From contig NZ_CP043504.1 of NCBI RefSeq assembly GCF_008365275.1, positions 1,612,001-1,676,000 on the forward strand: 64,000 bases of DNA, in the 5' to 3' direction. The stretch's first letter is position 1, and each line of letters starts with the position of its first letter. Below, in pieces: positions 1 to 12,686 of the stretch. The notes beneath the pieces were generated by a model. The model saw only the letters and a program-made list of their open reading frames with translations. It ran no database searches and was not told the origin of the DNA. Source of the DNA: Protaetiibacter larvae (GTDB lineage: Bacteria; Actinomycetota; Actinomycetes; Actinomycetales; Microbacteriaceae). The position numbers were made by a program, and so were the translations under genes.

Positions 1-1
1 G

Positions 2-1063
2 GATGCGCACCTGTCGAACTTCGGGTTCTACCAGTCGCCGCAGCGGACCCTCGTGTTCGACATGAACGACTTCGACGAGGTCGCCGTGGCGCCGTGGGAG
101 TGGGATGTGAAGCGATTCGTCACGAGCGTGGTGGTGGCTGCGCGGGCGAGGAATGCGGCCCCCGCGATCGTGGAGGAGGATGCGCTGATCGCGACGCGCT
201 TCTATCGTAGGGCGATGCGCGCCTTCGACGCTCTCCCGCCGATCGAGCGCTTCTACCGCCGGATCGACTTGGACGCGGGCGGGCGGGTCCCACCGAGCCT
301 CGTGGGTGTGGTGGACGAGGCGCGCCGGGCCGCGAAGCGCCGCACCTCGCAGCATGTGGTGGCGCGCACGACCGTGCTCGATGCGGACGGGCGGCGGGTG
401 TTCGTCGACAACCCGCCCGTGCTGACGCATGTCGGCGACGACGTCCGTGCGGTGGTCGAGCGGCTGTTCGGGGAGTACCTGCTCACGACGCGTGCCGACA
501 TCGCCCTGCTGCTGTCGCACTACCGCATCGACGACATCGCCCGACGGGTCGTGGGCGTGGGCAGCGTGGGCACGCGGTGCTACATCCTGGCGTTCTCGGG
601 GCCGGACGGCGAGCCGCTCGTCATGCAGGTGAAGGAGGCGGGCGACTCGGTCGCCTACAGTCACGGCGGCATGCCGGGCGCCGAGCTGCCGGGGGTGCGC
701 GAGGGGCGCGCGATCGCCGAGGCGGGCTACCGCGTGGTGAGCGGGCAGCGCATCCTGCAGGCGGTGTCGGATCCGTTCCTCGGCTACCTCGAGAACGACG
801 GCCGGGCGTTCTACGTGCGGCAGTTCCGCGACGGCAACTCCTCGGTCGAGATCGAGGCGCTCGACGAGGATGCGTTCCGCTGGTACGCGAAGGCCTGCGC
901 GTGGGTGCTCGCCCGCGGGCACGCCCAGAGCCCGGCGCTGCCGTTCATCGCCGGCTACCTCGGCACGGGGGATGCCTTCGACCGCGCCATGGCGCAGTGG
1001 GCGCTCGCCTACGCCGACCGGGCCGAGGCCGACCATGCGGCCTTCGTGGCGGCGACGGGGTGA
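2..1063 (+). CDS. DUF2252 family protein (5' end outside window)
   Basis: The frame is open from the first bases and contains D-A-H-L-S-N-F-G-F-Y followed by F-D-M-N-D-F-D-E, the conserved kinase-like signature of DUF2252 proteins; about 353 C-terminal residues are present. DUF2252 proteins are 400-450 aa cytoplasmic proteins with a fold related to aminoglycoside phosphotransferases; their substrate is not established. The N-terminus lies upstream of the window, so no start is assigned. The stop codon TGA abuts a dispersed palindromic repeat. The family assignment is firm; the biochemical role is unknown. Confidence 0.85.
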   Translation, partial: DAHLSNFGFYQSPQRTLVFDMNDFDEVAVAPWEWDVKRFVTSVVVAARARNAAPAIVEEDALIATRFYRRAMRAFDALPPIERFYRRIDLDAGGRVPPSLVGVVDEARRAAKRRTSQHVVARTTVLDADGRRVFVDNPPVLTHVGDDVRAVVERLFGEYLLTTRADIALLLSHYRIDDIARRVVGVGSVGTRCYILAFSGPDGEPLVMQVKEAGDSVAYSHGGMPGAELPGVREGRAIAEAGYRVVSGQRILQAVSDPFLGYLENDGRAFYVRQFRDGNSSVEIEALDEDAFRWYAKACAWVLARGHAQSPALPFIAGYLGTGDAFDRAMAQWALAYADRAEADHAAFVAATG

Positions 1064-1064
1064 T

Positions 1065-1132
1065 CTCGATACGCCGCTGCGCGGCTACTCGATCAGCGGG
1101 TGGGGCCGGTGCGCGGCGACTCGATCAGCGGG
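1065..1132. repeat. Dispersed CTCGATACG palindromic repeat, one full and one partial copy
   Basis: A full palindromic unit (CTCGATACGCCGCTGCGCGG then CTACTCGATCAGCGGG) is followed about 10 nt later by a second right half (GCGCGGCGACTCGATCAGCGGG). The same family recurs near 4404, 13988-14075, 23179-23345 and 31407-31514. It fills the gap between the DUF2252 gene and the arg leader. It could fold into a hairpin and act as a transcription barrier, but there is no T-tract. Confidence 0.85.
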
Positions 1133-1137
1133 TCTGC

Positions 1138-1143
1138 TAGCCT
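1138..1143 (+). promoter_or_regulatory. -10 element (TAGCCT) of the arg leader transcript
   Basis: TAGCCT matches the actinobacterial TANNNT -10 consensus and ends 7 nt before an ATG at 1151, the spacing expected for a leaderless transcript. No good -35 is visible. Confidence 0.5.
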
Positions 1144-1150
1144 CATGCGC

Positions 1151-1237
1151 ATGGGTCAGCGGATCGTGGTCGAGAGCGTGCAGCTCCGTCGCGTCCGCCG
1201 CGCGCGCCGAATCTCGGCGACGTCGCGCCTGAGCTGA
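1151..1237 (+). CDS. Candidate arginine-rich leader peptide upstream of argC
   Basis: A 28-codon frame reads MGQRIVVESVQL-RRVRRARR-ISATSRLS, with 8 arginines of which six fall in an eight-residue run at residues 13-20. An in-frame ATG at 1145 would add two residues. The ATG at 1151 is preferred because it lies 7 nt after a TAGCCT -10 box. A 14-bp hairpin (1215-1228 with 1252-1265) begins five nucleotides after the Arg run, so a ribosome stalled there would cover its left arm. Directly before a biosynthetic arg operon this is the architecture of amino-acid attenuation. No U-tract follows the hairpin, so control would have to be Rho-dependent or translational. Expression is inferred, not shown; an Arg-rich frame can arise by chance in DNA this GC-rich. 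Confidence 0.5.
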   Translation: MGQRIVVESVQLRRVRRARRISATSRLS

Positions 1238-1265
1238 TCCCCCGCTCGTTCGCGTGACGTCGCCG
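1215..1265 (+). promoter_or_regulatory. Hairpin in the argC leader
   Basis: Positions 1215-1228 (CGGCGACGTCGCGC) pair with 1252-1265 over 14 bp including one G-U, with a 23-nt loop containing the leader stop codon. It lies between the Arg codons of the leader and argC. It has no T-run and so is not a standard intrinsic terminator; a role in attenuation is inferred. Confidence 0.5.
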
Positions 1266-1289
1266 CCGCTGCCACGTCCCGTCGAACCC

Positions 1290-1295
1290 TAAGGT
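1290..1295 (+). promoter_or_regulatory. -10 element (TAAGGT) for leaderless argC
   Basis: TAAGGT is followed by exactly 6 nt and the argC ATG. This fits leaderless initiation and gives argC a second, internal promoter downstream of the leader peptide. Confidence 0.5.
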
Positions 1296-1301
1296 TGATC
1301 C

Positions 1302-2351
1302 ATGCCCATCTCCGTCGCCGTCGCGGGCGCCAGCGGATACGCGGGTGGCGAGCTGCTCCGGCTGCTCGCGGCCCACCCCGAGTTCGAGGTGAACGTCGTC
1401 ACGGCGCACCAGAACGCCGGGCAGCCGCTCTCGGCCGTCCACCCCCACCTGCGCAGCCTGCGCGACCTCGTGCTGCAACCCACCGACCCGGCAATCCTCG
1501 CCGAGGCGGATGTCGTCTTCCTCGCCCTGCCGCACGGCGCGTCAGGTGCGGTCACCGCCCGGCTTCCGGAGGACGTGCTCGTCATCGACTGCGGCGCCGA
1601 CCACCGGCTCACCGACCCCGCCGCCTGGGACGCCTTCTACGGCGGTGACTACCACGGCGCCTGGAACTACGGCCTGCCCGAGCTGCTGCTCGACGGCGGT
1701 GCCACCAAGCAGCGCGAGAACCTCGTCGGCGCCACCCGGATCGCGGTGCCCGGCTGCAACGTCACCGCCATCACGCTGGGACTCGCCCCTGGCATCGCGG
1801 CGGGCGTCATCGAGCCCAACGACCTCGTCGCGGTGCTCGCCGTCGGCACCTCCGGCGCCGGCAAGTCGCTGCGGGCCGACCTCCTGTTCAGCGAGCAGTC
1901 CGGCTCAGCCGGCGCCTACGCGGTGGGCGGTGTGCACCGGCACACCCCCGAGATCGTGCAGAACCTGCAGGCGGCGGGCGGCGCAGGGGTCACCATCTCG
2001 TTCACGCCCGTGCTCATACCCATGTCGCGCGGCATCCTCGCCACCTCGACGGCACGGCTCGCCCCGGGCGTCTCCGCCACGGATGTGCGGGAGGCCTGGG
2101 AGGCGGCGTACGCGGGGGAGACCTTCGTGCAGCTGCTGCCGGAGGGCTCCTTCCCTCGCTCGGGCGACACGACAGGCGCCAACACCGCCCTCATCGGACT
2201 GACCGTGGACGAGAACGCCGGGCGGGTGGTCGTCGTCTCGGCGATCGACAACCTCGTCAAGGGCACCGCGGGTGCCGCCATCCAGTCCGCCAACCTCGCG
2301 CTCGGCCTGCCCGAGGCGACCGGCCTTCCCCAGAACGGAGTCGCCCCGTGA
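1302..2351 (+). CDS. argC: N-acetyl-gamma-glutamyl-phosphate reductase
   Basis: ArgC reduces N-acetylglutamyl phosphate to the semialdehyde with NADPH, the third step of arginine synthesis. The 349-aa protein has the usual length. An N-terminal Rossmann motif [12 protein letters not shown] is at residues 9-20, and the catalytic cysteine is in V-P-G-C-N-V-T-A at Cys152. The ATG start sits 6 nt after a -10 box, so the mRNA is probably leaderless. It is the first gene of an argC-J-B-D-F operon and overlaps argJ by four bases (GTGA). Confidence 0.97.
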   Translation: MPISVAVAGASGYAGGELLRLLAAHPEFEVNVVTAHQNAGQPLSAVHPHLRSLRDLVLQPTDPAILAEADVVFLALPHGASGAVTARLPEDVLVIDCGADHRLTDPAAWDAFYGGDYHGAWNYGLPELLLDGGATKQRENLVGATRIAVPGCNVTAITLGLAPGIAAGVIEPNDLVAVLAVGTSGAGKSLRADLLFSEQSGSAGAYAVGGVHRHTPEIVQNLQAAGGAGVTISFTPVLIPMSRGILATSTARLAPGVSATDVREAWEAAYAGETFVQLLPEGSFPRSGDTTGANTALIGLTVDENAGRVVVVSAIDNLVKGTAGAAIQSANLALGLPEATGLPQNGVAP

Positions 2352-3499
2352 GCGTCACCGCCGCATCCGGATTCACCGCCGCCGGCGTCACCGCCGGCCT
2401 CAAGACCTTCGGCGGGCTCGACCTCGCGCTCGTCGTCAACGAGGGCCCCCTCCGCAGCGCCGCCGCGGTGTTCACGAGCAACCGCGCGAAGGCGAACCCG
2501 ATCATCTGGTCGCAGCAGGTGATCGCCGACGGCACCGTGAGCGCCATCGTGCTCAACTCGGGCGGGGCGAACTGCTTCACCGGTGCCGAGGGCTTCCAGA
2601 CCACCCACGCCACCGCCGAGGCGGTCGGCGAGGATCTCGGCGTCTCGGCGGGCGACATCCTGGTGTGCTCCACGGGGCTCATCGGCGAGCAGCTCGACCG
2701 CGCGAAGCTGCTGGCCGGGGCGCACCTCGCGGCCGTCGAGCGCACCGCGAACGGCGGCGCGGACGCCGCGCGTGCCATCATGACGACCGACTCGAAGCCC
2801 AAGACCGCCGTCGTGCGGCGCGGCGGCTGGACGATCGGCGGCATGGCGAAGGGTGCCGGGATGCTCGCGCCGGGCCTCGCCACGATGCTCGTCGTCATCA
2901 CCACCGATGCCGTGCTGCTTCCCGCCCAGCTCGACGCCGCGCTGCGCCAGGCCACCCGGGTGAGCTTCGACCGGCTCGACTCGGACGGCTGCATGTCCAC
3001 CAACGACCAGGTGACCCTGCTCGCGAGCGGTGCGTCCGGCGAGGAGCCGGAGCCCACCGAGTTCACCGCGGCGCTCGTCGAGCTCTGCCAGGATCTCGCC
3101 CGCCAGCTGCAGGCGGACGCCGAGGGCGCCAGCCACGACATCGCCATCGAGGTCGTGGGCGCCGCGGACGAGGACGACGCCGTCGAGGTGGGTCGCGCCG
3201 TGTCGCGCAGCAACCTGTTCAAGGCGGCCGTGTTCGGCAACGACCCCAACTGGGGCCGGGTGCTCGCCGCGATCGGCACCACGGCGGCCGCCTTCGACCC
3301 GTACGAGGTGGACGTGTCGATGAACGGCGTGCGGGTGTGCGCCGCGGGCGGGCCCGACCGGCCGCGCACCGAGGTCGACCTGCGCCCGCGTGAGGTCCAC
3401 GTGCTCATCGACCTGCACGCCGGATCTGCGCACGCCACCATCCTCACCAACGACCTCACCCACGACTACGTGCACGAGAACAGCGCCTACGCCTCATGA
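2348..3499 (+). CDS. argJ: Glutamate N-acetyltransferase / amino-acid N-acetyltransferase
   Basis: ArgJ transfers the acetyl group from N-acetylornithine to glutamate (cyclic arginine pathway); bifunctional forms also use acetyl-CoA. The 383-aa precursor has the family's self-cleavage motif [11 protein letters not shown], with the break expected between Ala178 and Thr179, making Thr179 the N-terminal nucleophile of the beta chain. The GTG start overlaps the argC stop (GTGA), so it is translationally coupled. Having argJ implies acetyl recycling, so no argE is needed. Confidence 0.96.
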   Translation: MSVTAASGFTAAGVTAGLKTFGGLDLALVVNEGPLRSAAAVFTSNRAKANPIIWSQQVIADGTVSAIVLNSGGANCFTGAEGFQTTHATAEAVGEDLGVSAGDILVCSTGLIGEQLDRAKLLAGAHLAAVERTANGGADAARAIMTTDSKPKTAVVRRGGWTIGGMAKGAGMLAPGLATMLVVITTDAVLLPAQLDAALRQATRVSFDRLDSDGCMSTNDQVTLLASGASGEEPEPTEFTAALVELCQDLARQLQADAEGASHDIAIEVVGAADEDDAVEVGRAVSRSNLFKAAVFGNDPNWGRVLAAIGTTAAAFDPYEVDVSMNGVRVCAAGGPDRPRTEVDLRPREVHVLIDLHAGSAHATILTNDLTHDYVHENSAYAS

Positions 3500-4388
3500 G
3501 CATGGAAGAAGCGTCCGTGAAGGCCGCGACCCTCATCGAATCCCTGCCGTGGCTGCTGCGGTTCGCCGGGCGGATCGTGGTGGTCAAGTTCGGCGGCAAC
3601 GCCATGGTGGACGCCGAGCTGCAGCGCGCCTTCGCGCAGGACATGGTCTACCTGCGCTCGGTGGGGCTCAAGCCCGTCGTCGTGCACGGCGGCGGCCCGC
3701 AGATCTCGGCGATGCTCGACCGGCTCGGCATCCCGAGCGAGTTCCGCGGCGGCTACCGGGTGACCACCCCCGAGGCCATGGAGGTCGTGCGGATGGTGCT
3801 CACCGGCCAGGTGAGCCGCGAGCTCGTCTCGCTCATCAACGAGCACGGCCCGCTCGCCTCGGCGATCTCCGGGGAGGACGCGGGGCTGTTCCAGGCGCGC
3901 AAGCGCGGGGCGCTCGTCGACGGCCCCGACGGTGAGAAGACGCTCGTCGACATCGGCCTCGTCGGCGATGTCGTCGAGGTCGACCCGGCCGCCGTGCTCG
4001 CCATGATCGAGGCCGGGCGCATCCCGGTGATCTCGTCGATCGCCCCCGACATCGACGTGCCGGGTCAGTCGCTCAACGTCAACGCCGACTCGGCGGCGGC
4101 GGCGCTCGCGGTCGCGCTCGGCGCCGAGAAGCTCGTGGTGCTGACGGATGTCGCCGGCCTCTACCGCGACTGGCCCAACCGCGACTCGCTCGTCTCGCAC
4201 CTCACGCGCGACGAGCTCGCCGAGCTGCTGCCGGGTCTCGAGTCGGGCATGATCCCCAAGATGGCGGCATGCCTCGAGGCGGTCGACGGCGGGGTGCCGA
4301 AGGCGGCCATCATCGACGGGCGGCGTCCGCACTCGGTGCTGCTCGAGATCTTCACGGATGCCGGGATCGGCACGGAGGTGGTGCCGGC

Positions 4389-4392
<4 letters not shown>
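3496..4392 (+). CDS. argB: Acetylglutamate kinase
   Basis: ArgB phosphorylates N-acetylglutamate and is commonly the arginine-inhibited step in organisms that use argJ. The 298-aa amino-acid-kinase fold shows V-V-K-F-G-G-N at residues 29-35 (ATP-binding Lys31) and V-V-H-G-G-G-P at 62-68. Its ATG overlaps the argJ stop (ATGA); an alternative ATG lies two codons downstream. Fourth-base overlaps on both sides place it firmly in the operon. Confidence 0.97.
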
Positions 4393-6553
<2,161 letters not shown>

Positions 6554-6557
6554 CGCG

Positions 6558-7235
6558 TCAGGCGTTGGTGAGCGAGCCGATGAAGTTCGGGTCGCTCAGC
6601 AGCACACCGTAGAGCGTGCCCCAGAAGATGATCGCCGCGATCACGCCCGCGACGAGCGGGATCCAGAACACCACGATCCTGCGCTTGATGAGCAGCGGGA
6701 TCGAAAGGCCGACCGCGAGGAGGTACAGCACCACATGGCTGATCGCGATGATGGCCGCACCCGACCCGACGGTGCCGTTCCAGTCGTAGCCCTGCGCGGC
6801 GAGCGACTCGCGCAGCAGGTCGACATCGGTGAGCGCGACCGCGTAGAGCAGCCCGAGCCCGAGGCCGCCGAGTCCGAGCACGAGCAGCACGATCGTGAGC
6901 ACGAGATCCCAGGTGCGGCGGCGGCGAGGCGCGGCGACCGCACCGTAGCCGGGCTGACCGTAGACGGGCTGCGCGTTCTGGGCGTAGCCGGGTGCCGGGG
7001 CGTAGCCGGGAGCCTGGGGGTAGCCGGGAGCCTGGGGGTAGCCCGGAGCCGCGGGGGCCGGGGTCGCGGGGGCCGGGGTCGCGACGGGCGCCGCGGGCTC
7101 GACCGGTGCGACAGGAACCTCGGGTGCGGCGGCGGGCGCCGGCTCGACGGGGGCGAACTCGCCGAACTGCGGCGCGGGTTGGGCCTGCGGGGCGGGCGGA
7201 ACGGGCGGGACGTCAGGAGTGTTCGGCTCGGACAT
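6558..7235 (-). CDS. Pro/Ala-rich membrane protein of unknown function
   Basis: The 225-aa protein has a disordered N-terminal half rich in Pro and Ala, with tandem P-G-Y-P-Q-A and P-G-Y-A-type repeats around residues 67-95, followed by three predicted membrane helices (near 108-130, 155-180 and 190-212) and a short tail. No enzyme motif is visible. Many actinobacterial small membrane proteins have this arrangement of cytoplasmic Pro-rich region plus helices. A TAGGGT box 6 nt before its ATG gives a leaderless promoter. It separates argF from argH and converges on argF. Function unknown. Confidence 0.8.
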   Translation of the reverse strand: MSEPNTPDVPPVPPAPQAQPAPQFGEFAPVEPAPAAAPEVPVAPVEPAAPVATPAPATPAPAAPGYPQAPGYPQAPGYAPAPGYAQNAQPVYGQPGYGAVAAPRRRRTWDLVLTIVLLVLGLGGLGLGLLYAVALTDVDLLRESLAAQGYDWNGTVGSGAAIIAISHVVLYLLAVGLSIPLLIKRRIVVFWIPLVAGVIAAIIFWGTLYGVLLSDPNFIGSLTNA

Positions 7236-7241
7236 GGGGCC

Positions 7242-7247
7242 ACCCTA
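7242..7247 (-). promoter_or_regulatory. -10 element (TAGGGT) for the 6558-7235 gene
   Basis: On the minus strand TAGGGT is followed by 6 nt and the ATG at 7235, the leaderless arrangement seen repeatedly in this window. Confidence 0.5.
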
Positions 7248-7265
7248 GTGGCCCGGCGCGACTTC

Positions 7266-8916
<1,651 letters not shown>

Positions 8917-8920
<4 letters not shown>

Positions 8921-9519
8921 GTCTCCTCGCGGAGCTGCTGTCGCATCCGGCCGACGAGGTCGCGCCGCTGCTGCTCGGCGCCCGTCTCACCGGTCGCGGT
9001 GTCGCCGTTCGGCTGACGGAGGTCGAGGCGTACCTCGGCGCGACGGATCCGGGATCCCACGCGTTCCGTGGCATCACGCCGCGAACCCGCACCATGTTCG
9101 GCGAGCCGGGACACCTCTACGTCTACTTCAGCTACGGGATGCACGTCTGCGCCAACATCGTCTGCTCGCCGCCGGGCACCGCGAGTGCGGTGCTGCTGCG
9201 CGCGGGAGAGGTGGTCGACGGGATCGAGCGGGCGCGCGAGCGCCGTCTCGCGTCGCGGCAGGATGTCGACCTCGCCCGCGGTCCGGCACGCCTCACCCGC
9301 GCCCTCGGCATCGTGCTGGGCGACGACGCTGCGGCGTTGGGCGGCGACCCTTTCGCGCTTGAGCTGCCGGGACGTCCCGCGCCCGTCGCGGTCGGCCCGC
9401 GCGTGGGCGTCTCCGGCGCGGGGGGCACGGATGCGTTCCCGCTGCGCTTCTGGATCCCGGGCGACCCGACCGTGTCGGCGTATCGCGCCGCGACCCGCCG
9501 GTCGGTCAGGCCGCGGTGA
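8917..9519 (+). CDS. mpg: DNA-3-methyladenine glycosylase (AAG/MPG family)
   Basis: The enzyme excises alkylated purines (3-methyladenine, hypoxanthine) in base excision repair. The AAG fold is clear: V-R-L-T-E-V-E-A-Y-L with the catalytic Glu, then D-P-G-S-H-A-F-R-G, T-P-R-T, and G-H-L-Y-V-Y-F-S-Y-G-M-H-V-C. No ATG, GTG or TTG lies in frame near the N-terminal boundary. A CTG at 8917 overlaps the preceding stop as CTGA and yields L-S-L-L-A-E-L-L-S-H-P-A-D-E-V, the expected domain start, 200 aa in all. A non-canonical CTG start is therefore inferred. mpg is also next to tyrS in mycobacteria. The 3' end overlaps a converging gene by 14 bp. Confidence 0.88.
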
Positions 9520-10075
9520 CGACCGCGAGCACGGCGCAGGCGCCCGCCCAGATCATGCTCGCGAGGGTGCCGATGATGAACCGCTCGCGGGCGGTCGCCG
9601 AGTCGAGCTCCGAGAAGCGGCCGAGGCCTTTCACGGCGATGAGCGCCACGACCACCTCGGGATGCCCGACGGCGACCGATCCGATGATCGCGAGCCGCTC
9701 GAGGTAGCCGATCGTGGTGCCGCCGCGGAGCACCTCGCGTGGTTCCTCCGAGCCGTCGTGCGCGATGAGGATCCCCCCGTGCGCGCCGCCCGCGACCGTC
9801 CCGCGGGTGGCGGCGTCGAGCACCTGCGCCGTGAGCGGATTGCCGCCGATCACGCCGATCGCCGCGATTCCGATGGCGAGAGTCACCCCGAAGCCGTGCG
9901 GCTCGGGCAGGGGATCGATCCCGAACGCCGCGAGCAGCAGCCCGCCGGCGACCGGCACGATGCTCAGCAGCGCGAGCGGGCGCCGTCGCAAGCGGATGGC
10001 GAGCGCGGCGGCCACGACCCCGCCGACGATCACGAGCAGGGCGAACGCCCAGAACAGGTAGCTGAGCACGGTCAT
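9506..10075 (-). CDS. Multi-pass membrane protein linked to SatD-like gene
   Basis: The 189-aa protein has four or five predicted membrane helices: an N-terminal helix starting T-V-L-S-Y-L-F-W-A-F-A-L-L, a pair around residues 35-75, a soluble stretch with H-D-G-S-E-E-P-R-E, and a C-terminal helix. Its ATG overlaps the stop of the upstream SatD-like gene (ATGA), so the two are co-translated. SatD neighbours in streptococci also include a membrane protein, which suggests the partnership is functional, but the activity is unknown. Confidence 0.78.
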   Translation of the reverse strand: MTVLSYLFWAFALLVIVGGVVAAALAIRLRRRPLALLSIVPVAGGLLLAAFGIDPLPEPHGFGVTLAIGIAAIGVIGGNPLTAQVLDAATRGTVAGGAHGGILIAHDGSEEPREVLRGGTTIGYLERLAIIGSVAVGHPEVVVALIAVKGLGRFSELDSATARERFIIGTLASMIWAGACAVLAVVTAA

Positions 10076-10695
10076 CGGGTCTCCTTCCGGCCGGCGGACG
10101 CATCCGCGAGCTCGAGCAGTTCGGTGAGCGCGGTGCGCGCGGCGGCATCCAACCGCAGGCCTGCGGCGATCGCCCGTTTGCTGGCGGCCTGCGGCGTGAT
10201 GCCGAGCCGCTGGGCGGCCTCCACCTGGGTGAGTCCGGCCTCGACGAGATCGTGCAGCTCCCAGCCCTCCGGGGAGCGCCTGTCGCGCAGCTGCAGCAGC
10301 AGCTCGAGCGAGGTCTGCACGGTCGCCGCGCTCGGACGGATGCCGTCCGCGCCGCCCGCGACGGCCGCCCGCAGGGGGCGTTTCTTGGCCGACTCCACGG
10401 CCGCGCGCGCCGCCACGAGCGCGGCGCCGTTCGCGGTGCGGGTGGGGCCGACGAGCGGCGCATCCATCTCGCCGATGCCGATGCCGACGCTCCATCGTCC
10501 GGTGCGCGCGAGCGCGAGCGCGAGCGCGAGCGCCGTCGCGGCATCCGCGGTGAGCGCCTGCACCTCGTCGCCCGCGGTGCGGTCGGGGGGCAGGCTGAGT
10601 CGCTCGCCCCCGACCCGGGTCACGAGCGCCAGCCCCTCGTCGCCGAGCGCGGGGCCGTGCCGGCTGTCGACCTGATCCGCGGTGATCGCGAACAT
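10072..10695 (-). CDS. SatD-like protein with C-terminal helix-turn-helix
   Basis: The 207-aa product begins M-F-A-I-T-A-D-Q-V-D-S-R, matching the N-terminal beta-strand/loop of the SatD family, and ends with a helix-turn-helix-like segment (L-T-Q-V-E-A-A-Q-R-L-G-I-T-P-Q-A). SatD was named for an acid-tolerance locus in Streptococcus; its biochemistry is not known. The start at 10695 is chosen over an upstream ATG because GGAGGTG lies 3 nt before it and the promoter's expected start point falls between the two. It is followed by a membrane protein gene with ATGA overlap. Confidence 0.7.
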   Translation of the reverse strand: MFAITADQVDSRHGPALGDEGLALVTRVGGERLSLPPDRTAGDEVQALTADAATALALALALARTGRWSVGIGIGEMDAPLVGPTRTANGAALVAARAAVESAKKRPLRAAVAGGADGIRPSAATVQTSLELLLQLRDRRSPEGWELHDLVEAGLTQVEAAQRLGITPQAASKRAIAAGLRLDAAARTALTELLELADASAGRKETR

Positions 10696-10711
10696 GACAC
10701 CTCCGTCGTCA

Positions 10712-10741
10712 ACCGTACAAGGATGATTCTCCATTGATCAA
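10712..10741 (-). promoter_or_regulatory. Sigma-70-type promoter of the SatD-like/membrane operon
   Basis: On the minus strand TTGATC (10741-10736), an 18-nt spacer and TACGGT (10717-10712) form a recognisable promoter. The start point would lie about 10 nt before the ATG at 10695, leaving room for GGAGGTG. Confidence 0.5.
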
Positions 10742-10781
10742 GCCGTGATGCTAGATCGCGGAGAGATCATGCCTGCAGGGA

Positions 10782-12665
10782 TCACCAGCCGCCTCCTCCG
10801 CCACCGCCGCCTCCTCCGCCGGAGAAACCGCCCCCGCTCGATCCGCCCGAGAAGCTGCTGCCCCCCGAACTCGACCACGACGACGACGTGCTCGGTGGGG
10901 GAGTCGTCGCGAAGCTCGCCGCCGCGTAGCCCGCCGCAAAGGAGCCGAGGTTGAGGGCGCCGACCGTCGAGGCGATCTCGCTCGGCGTCGTCGCATAGAG
11001 GGTTCCGAGCTCGCGCTGCCACTGATCCTCGATGCCGAAGATGATCGCGTAGGGGAGCAGGCGCTCGTTGAGCCGCACGACCGCCTCGCGGTCGCCGGTG
11101 TCGATCGGGGTGCGCTCCGCGCCCTCCGGGCTCTGCAGCACCCGGATGCGGTCCGCCTCCGCCAGCTGCAGATACTCGCGGATGCCGTGCAGGTGCTCGA
11201 GAGCGAGCGCGCCCTGCCGGGTCAACCGCTCGGGGGCGCCCGCGAAACCGAACACCACCATCCCCCCGATGATCACGACGGCGAGCTGCAGGAACAGCCA
11301 CCCCGGATCGGCGTCGTTGGCCGTCGCCCAGAAGCCCACCACGACGGCGGCGAGACCGTTCGCGAACAGCACGAGGCGCGTGACCGTCGTCACGGGCGTC
11401 GCGCGGGTCGCGCGGTAGTCGCGCGACACCGCGGTGCGCACCTTCGCGACGAGGGCGGCCAGGCGATCGCCGAGCTTCTGGTCGCTGCGGTCGAGATCGA
11501 CCTTCGCCCCCTGCTTCGTGCTGCCGAAGATCGAGGCGACCGCGATCGCGTCGTCCTTGTCCAGACCGGAAGGATCCAGCAGCTCGAGCCGGTAGCGCTC
11601 GTCGCGGCCGGCATCCTCCCCGCGGTCGATGAGCCGGGCCGCGCGGGCGACCACGAGCTGCACGAACTGCGCCGGCAGCCCCTTCGACTCGCGACCCAGC
11701 AGCTGTGCCGCCTCCATGACGCCGAGCTCGGGGTAGGGCTCGTACTGGGCGATCACGACGCCGCGCCCGCGAGCATCGCGGAACACGAAGATCCGCAGCC
11801 AGAGCACCACGAGGAGCGCCGCCGCGAGCACGCCGAGCAGCACCCACGGCACGACCCGCACGAACCAGGAGTCGGAGGGGAGCGGCCCAGGACGGAAGGT
11901 GCCCGGCGCGAACGCGATCGACCAGGTGACCGTCTGGTAGGGCTGCAGCTCGGCCACCTCCACCGCGAAACCGTCGGGGGTCGTGGTCAGCTCGCACGGC
12001 GTCGTGCCGCCGTAGATGCCGGCGTAGCAGGCCGCCGCCCCCGTCGTCGCCTCCTGCAGCTCCGGGGTGAGGTGCAGGCGTGCCGTCACCTCCGCGATCG
12101 GCTGCGCCCAGCCGTCGCCGTTCAGATCCCAGTAGAACTCGTCCACGCCGGTGTCCTCGAAGGTGCCCACCACGTGACGCATGGTGTACTCGATCACGTA
12201 GCTCTGCAGGCCGTGCACGTAGCTGTCGGACGAGCCGATCCGCAGCACGCGGAACGGCTCGCCGTACAGGCCCTCCGAGTCGTACGTGGTGAACTGTCGG
12301 GCCGCGCCCGTCTCGTCCCGCACCGAGAGGACCCGCAGCTCGAGGTCCACCTGGCCGTAGCTCATCGGCAGGGCGCGTTCGATGCCGTGGTTCTGCCCGA
12401 TCTGCTGGAAGTCGGCCACGATCGTCTCCACGACGTGCAGCGCCGAGAAGCCGGTGGCGTCACGACTGAGGCGATACTCGATGTCGAACGAGGGGATCGT
12501 GAAGTCGTTCACGTCGGCACGCATCGTCGGCGCCGCGGGCGGCGGAGGTGCGCTCGCCGACGCGGATGCCGGGACGGCCGACACGGCCACGGCGGCGATC
12601 GCGAGCACGGCGGATGCCAGCATCCGGAGGCCCCGGAGGTGGTGACGATGGCGGTGGTGGCGCAC
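10782..12665 (-). CDS. DUF2207 domain membrane protein
   Basis: This 627-aa protein has an N-terminal signal peptide (hydrophobic core L-A-S-A-V-L-A-I-A-A-V-A-V-S-A-V after a His/Arg-rich start), a long extracytoplasmic domain, a membrane helix near residue 250, two more helices around 430-475, and a C-terminus of Ser/Gly runs ending in poly-Gly and Trp. This layout, including the low-complexity tail, is typical of DUF2207 (YciQ-like) proteins, whose function is unknown. The GTG start lies 6 nt after TAGGCT, divergent from the tyrS promoter. Confidence 0.85.
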   Translation of the reverse strand: MRHHRHRHHLRGLRMLASAVLAIAAVAVSAVPASASASAPPPPAAPTMRADVNDFTIPSFDIEYRLSRDATGFSALHVVETIVADFQQIGQNHGIERALPMSYGQVDLELRVLSVRDETGAARQFTTYDSEGLYGEPFRVLRIGSSDSYVHGLQSYVIEYTMRHVVGTFEDTGVDEFYWDLNGDGWAQPIAEVTARLHLTPELQEATTGAAACYAGIYGGTTPCELTTTPDGFAVEVAELQPYQTVTWSIAFAPGTFRPGPLPSDSWFVRVVPWVLLGVLAAALLVVLWLRIFVFRDARGRGVVIAQYEPYPELGVMEAAQLLGRESKGLPAQFVQLVVARAARLIDRGEDAGRDERYRLELLDPSGLDKDDAIAVASIFGSTKQGAKVDLDRSDQKLGDRLAALVAKVRTAVSRDYRATRATPVTTVTRLVLFANGLAAVVVGFWATANDADPGWLFLQLAVVIIGGMVVFGFAGAPERLTRQGALALEHLHGIREYLQLAEADRIRVLQSPEGAERTPIDTGDREAVVRLNERLLPYAIIFGIEDQWQRELGTLYATTPSEIASTVGALNLGSFAAGYAAASFATTPPPSTSSSWSSSGGSSFSGGSSGGGFSGGGGGGGGGGGW

Positions 12666-12671
12666 GGGGCG

Positions 12672-12677
12672 AGCCTA
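12672..12677 (-). promoter_or_regulatory. -10 element (TAGGCT) for the DUF2207 gene
   Basis: TAGGCT on the minus strand, then 6 nt, then the GTG at 12665. It lies only 10 bp from the divergent tyrS -10 box, so the two transcripts probably compete. Confidence 0.5.
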
Positions 12678-12686
12678 GCGAGGCGG

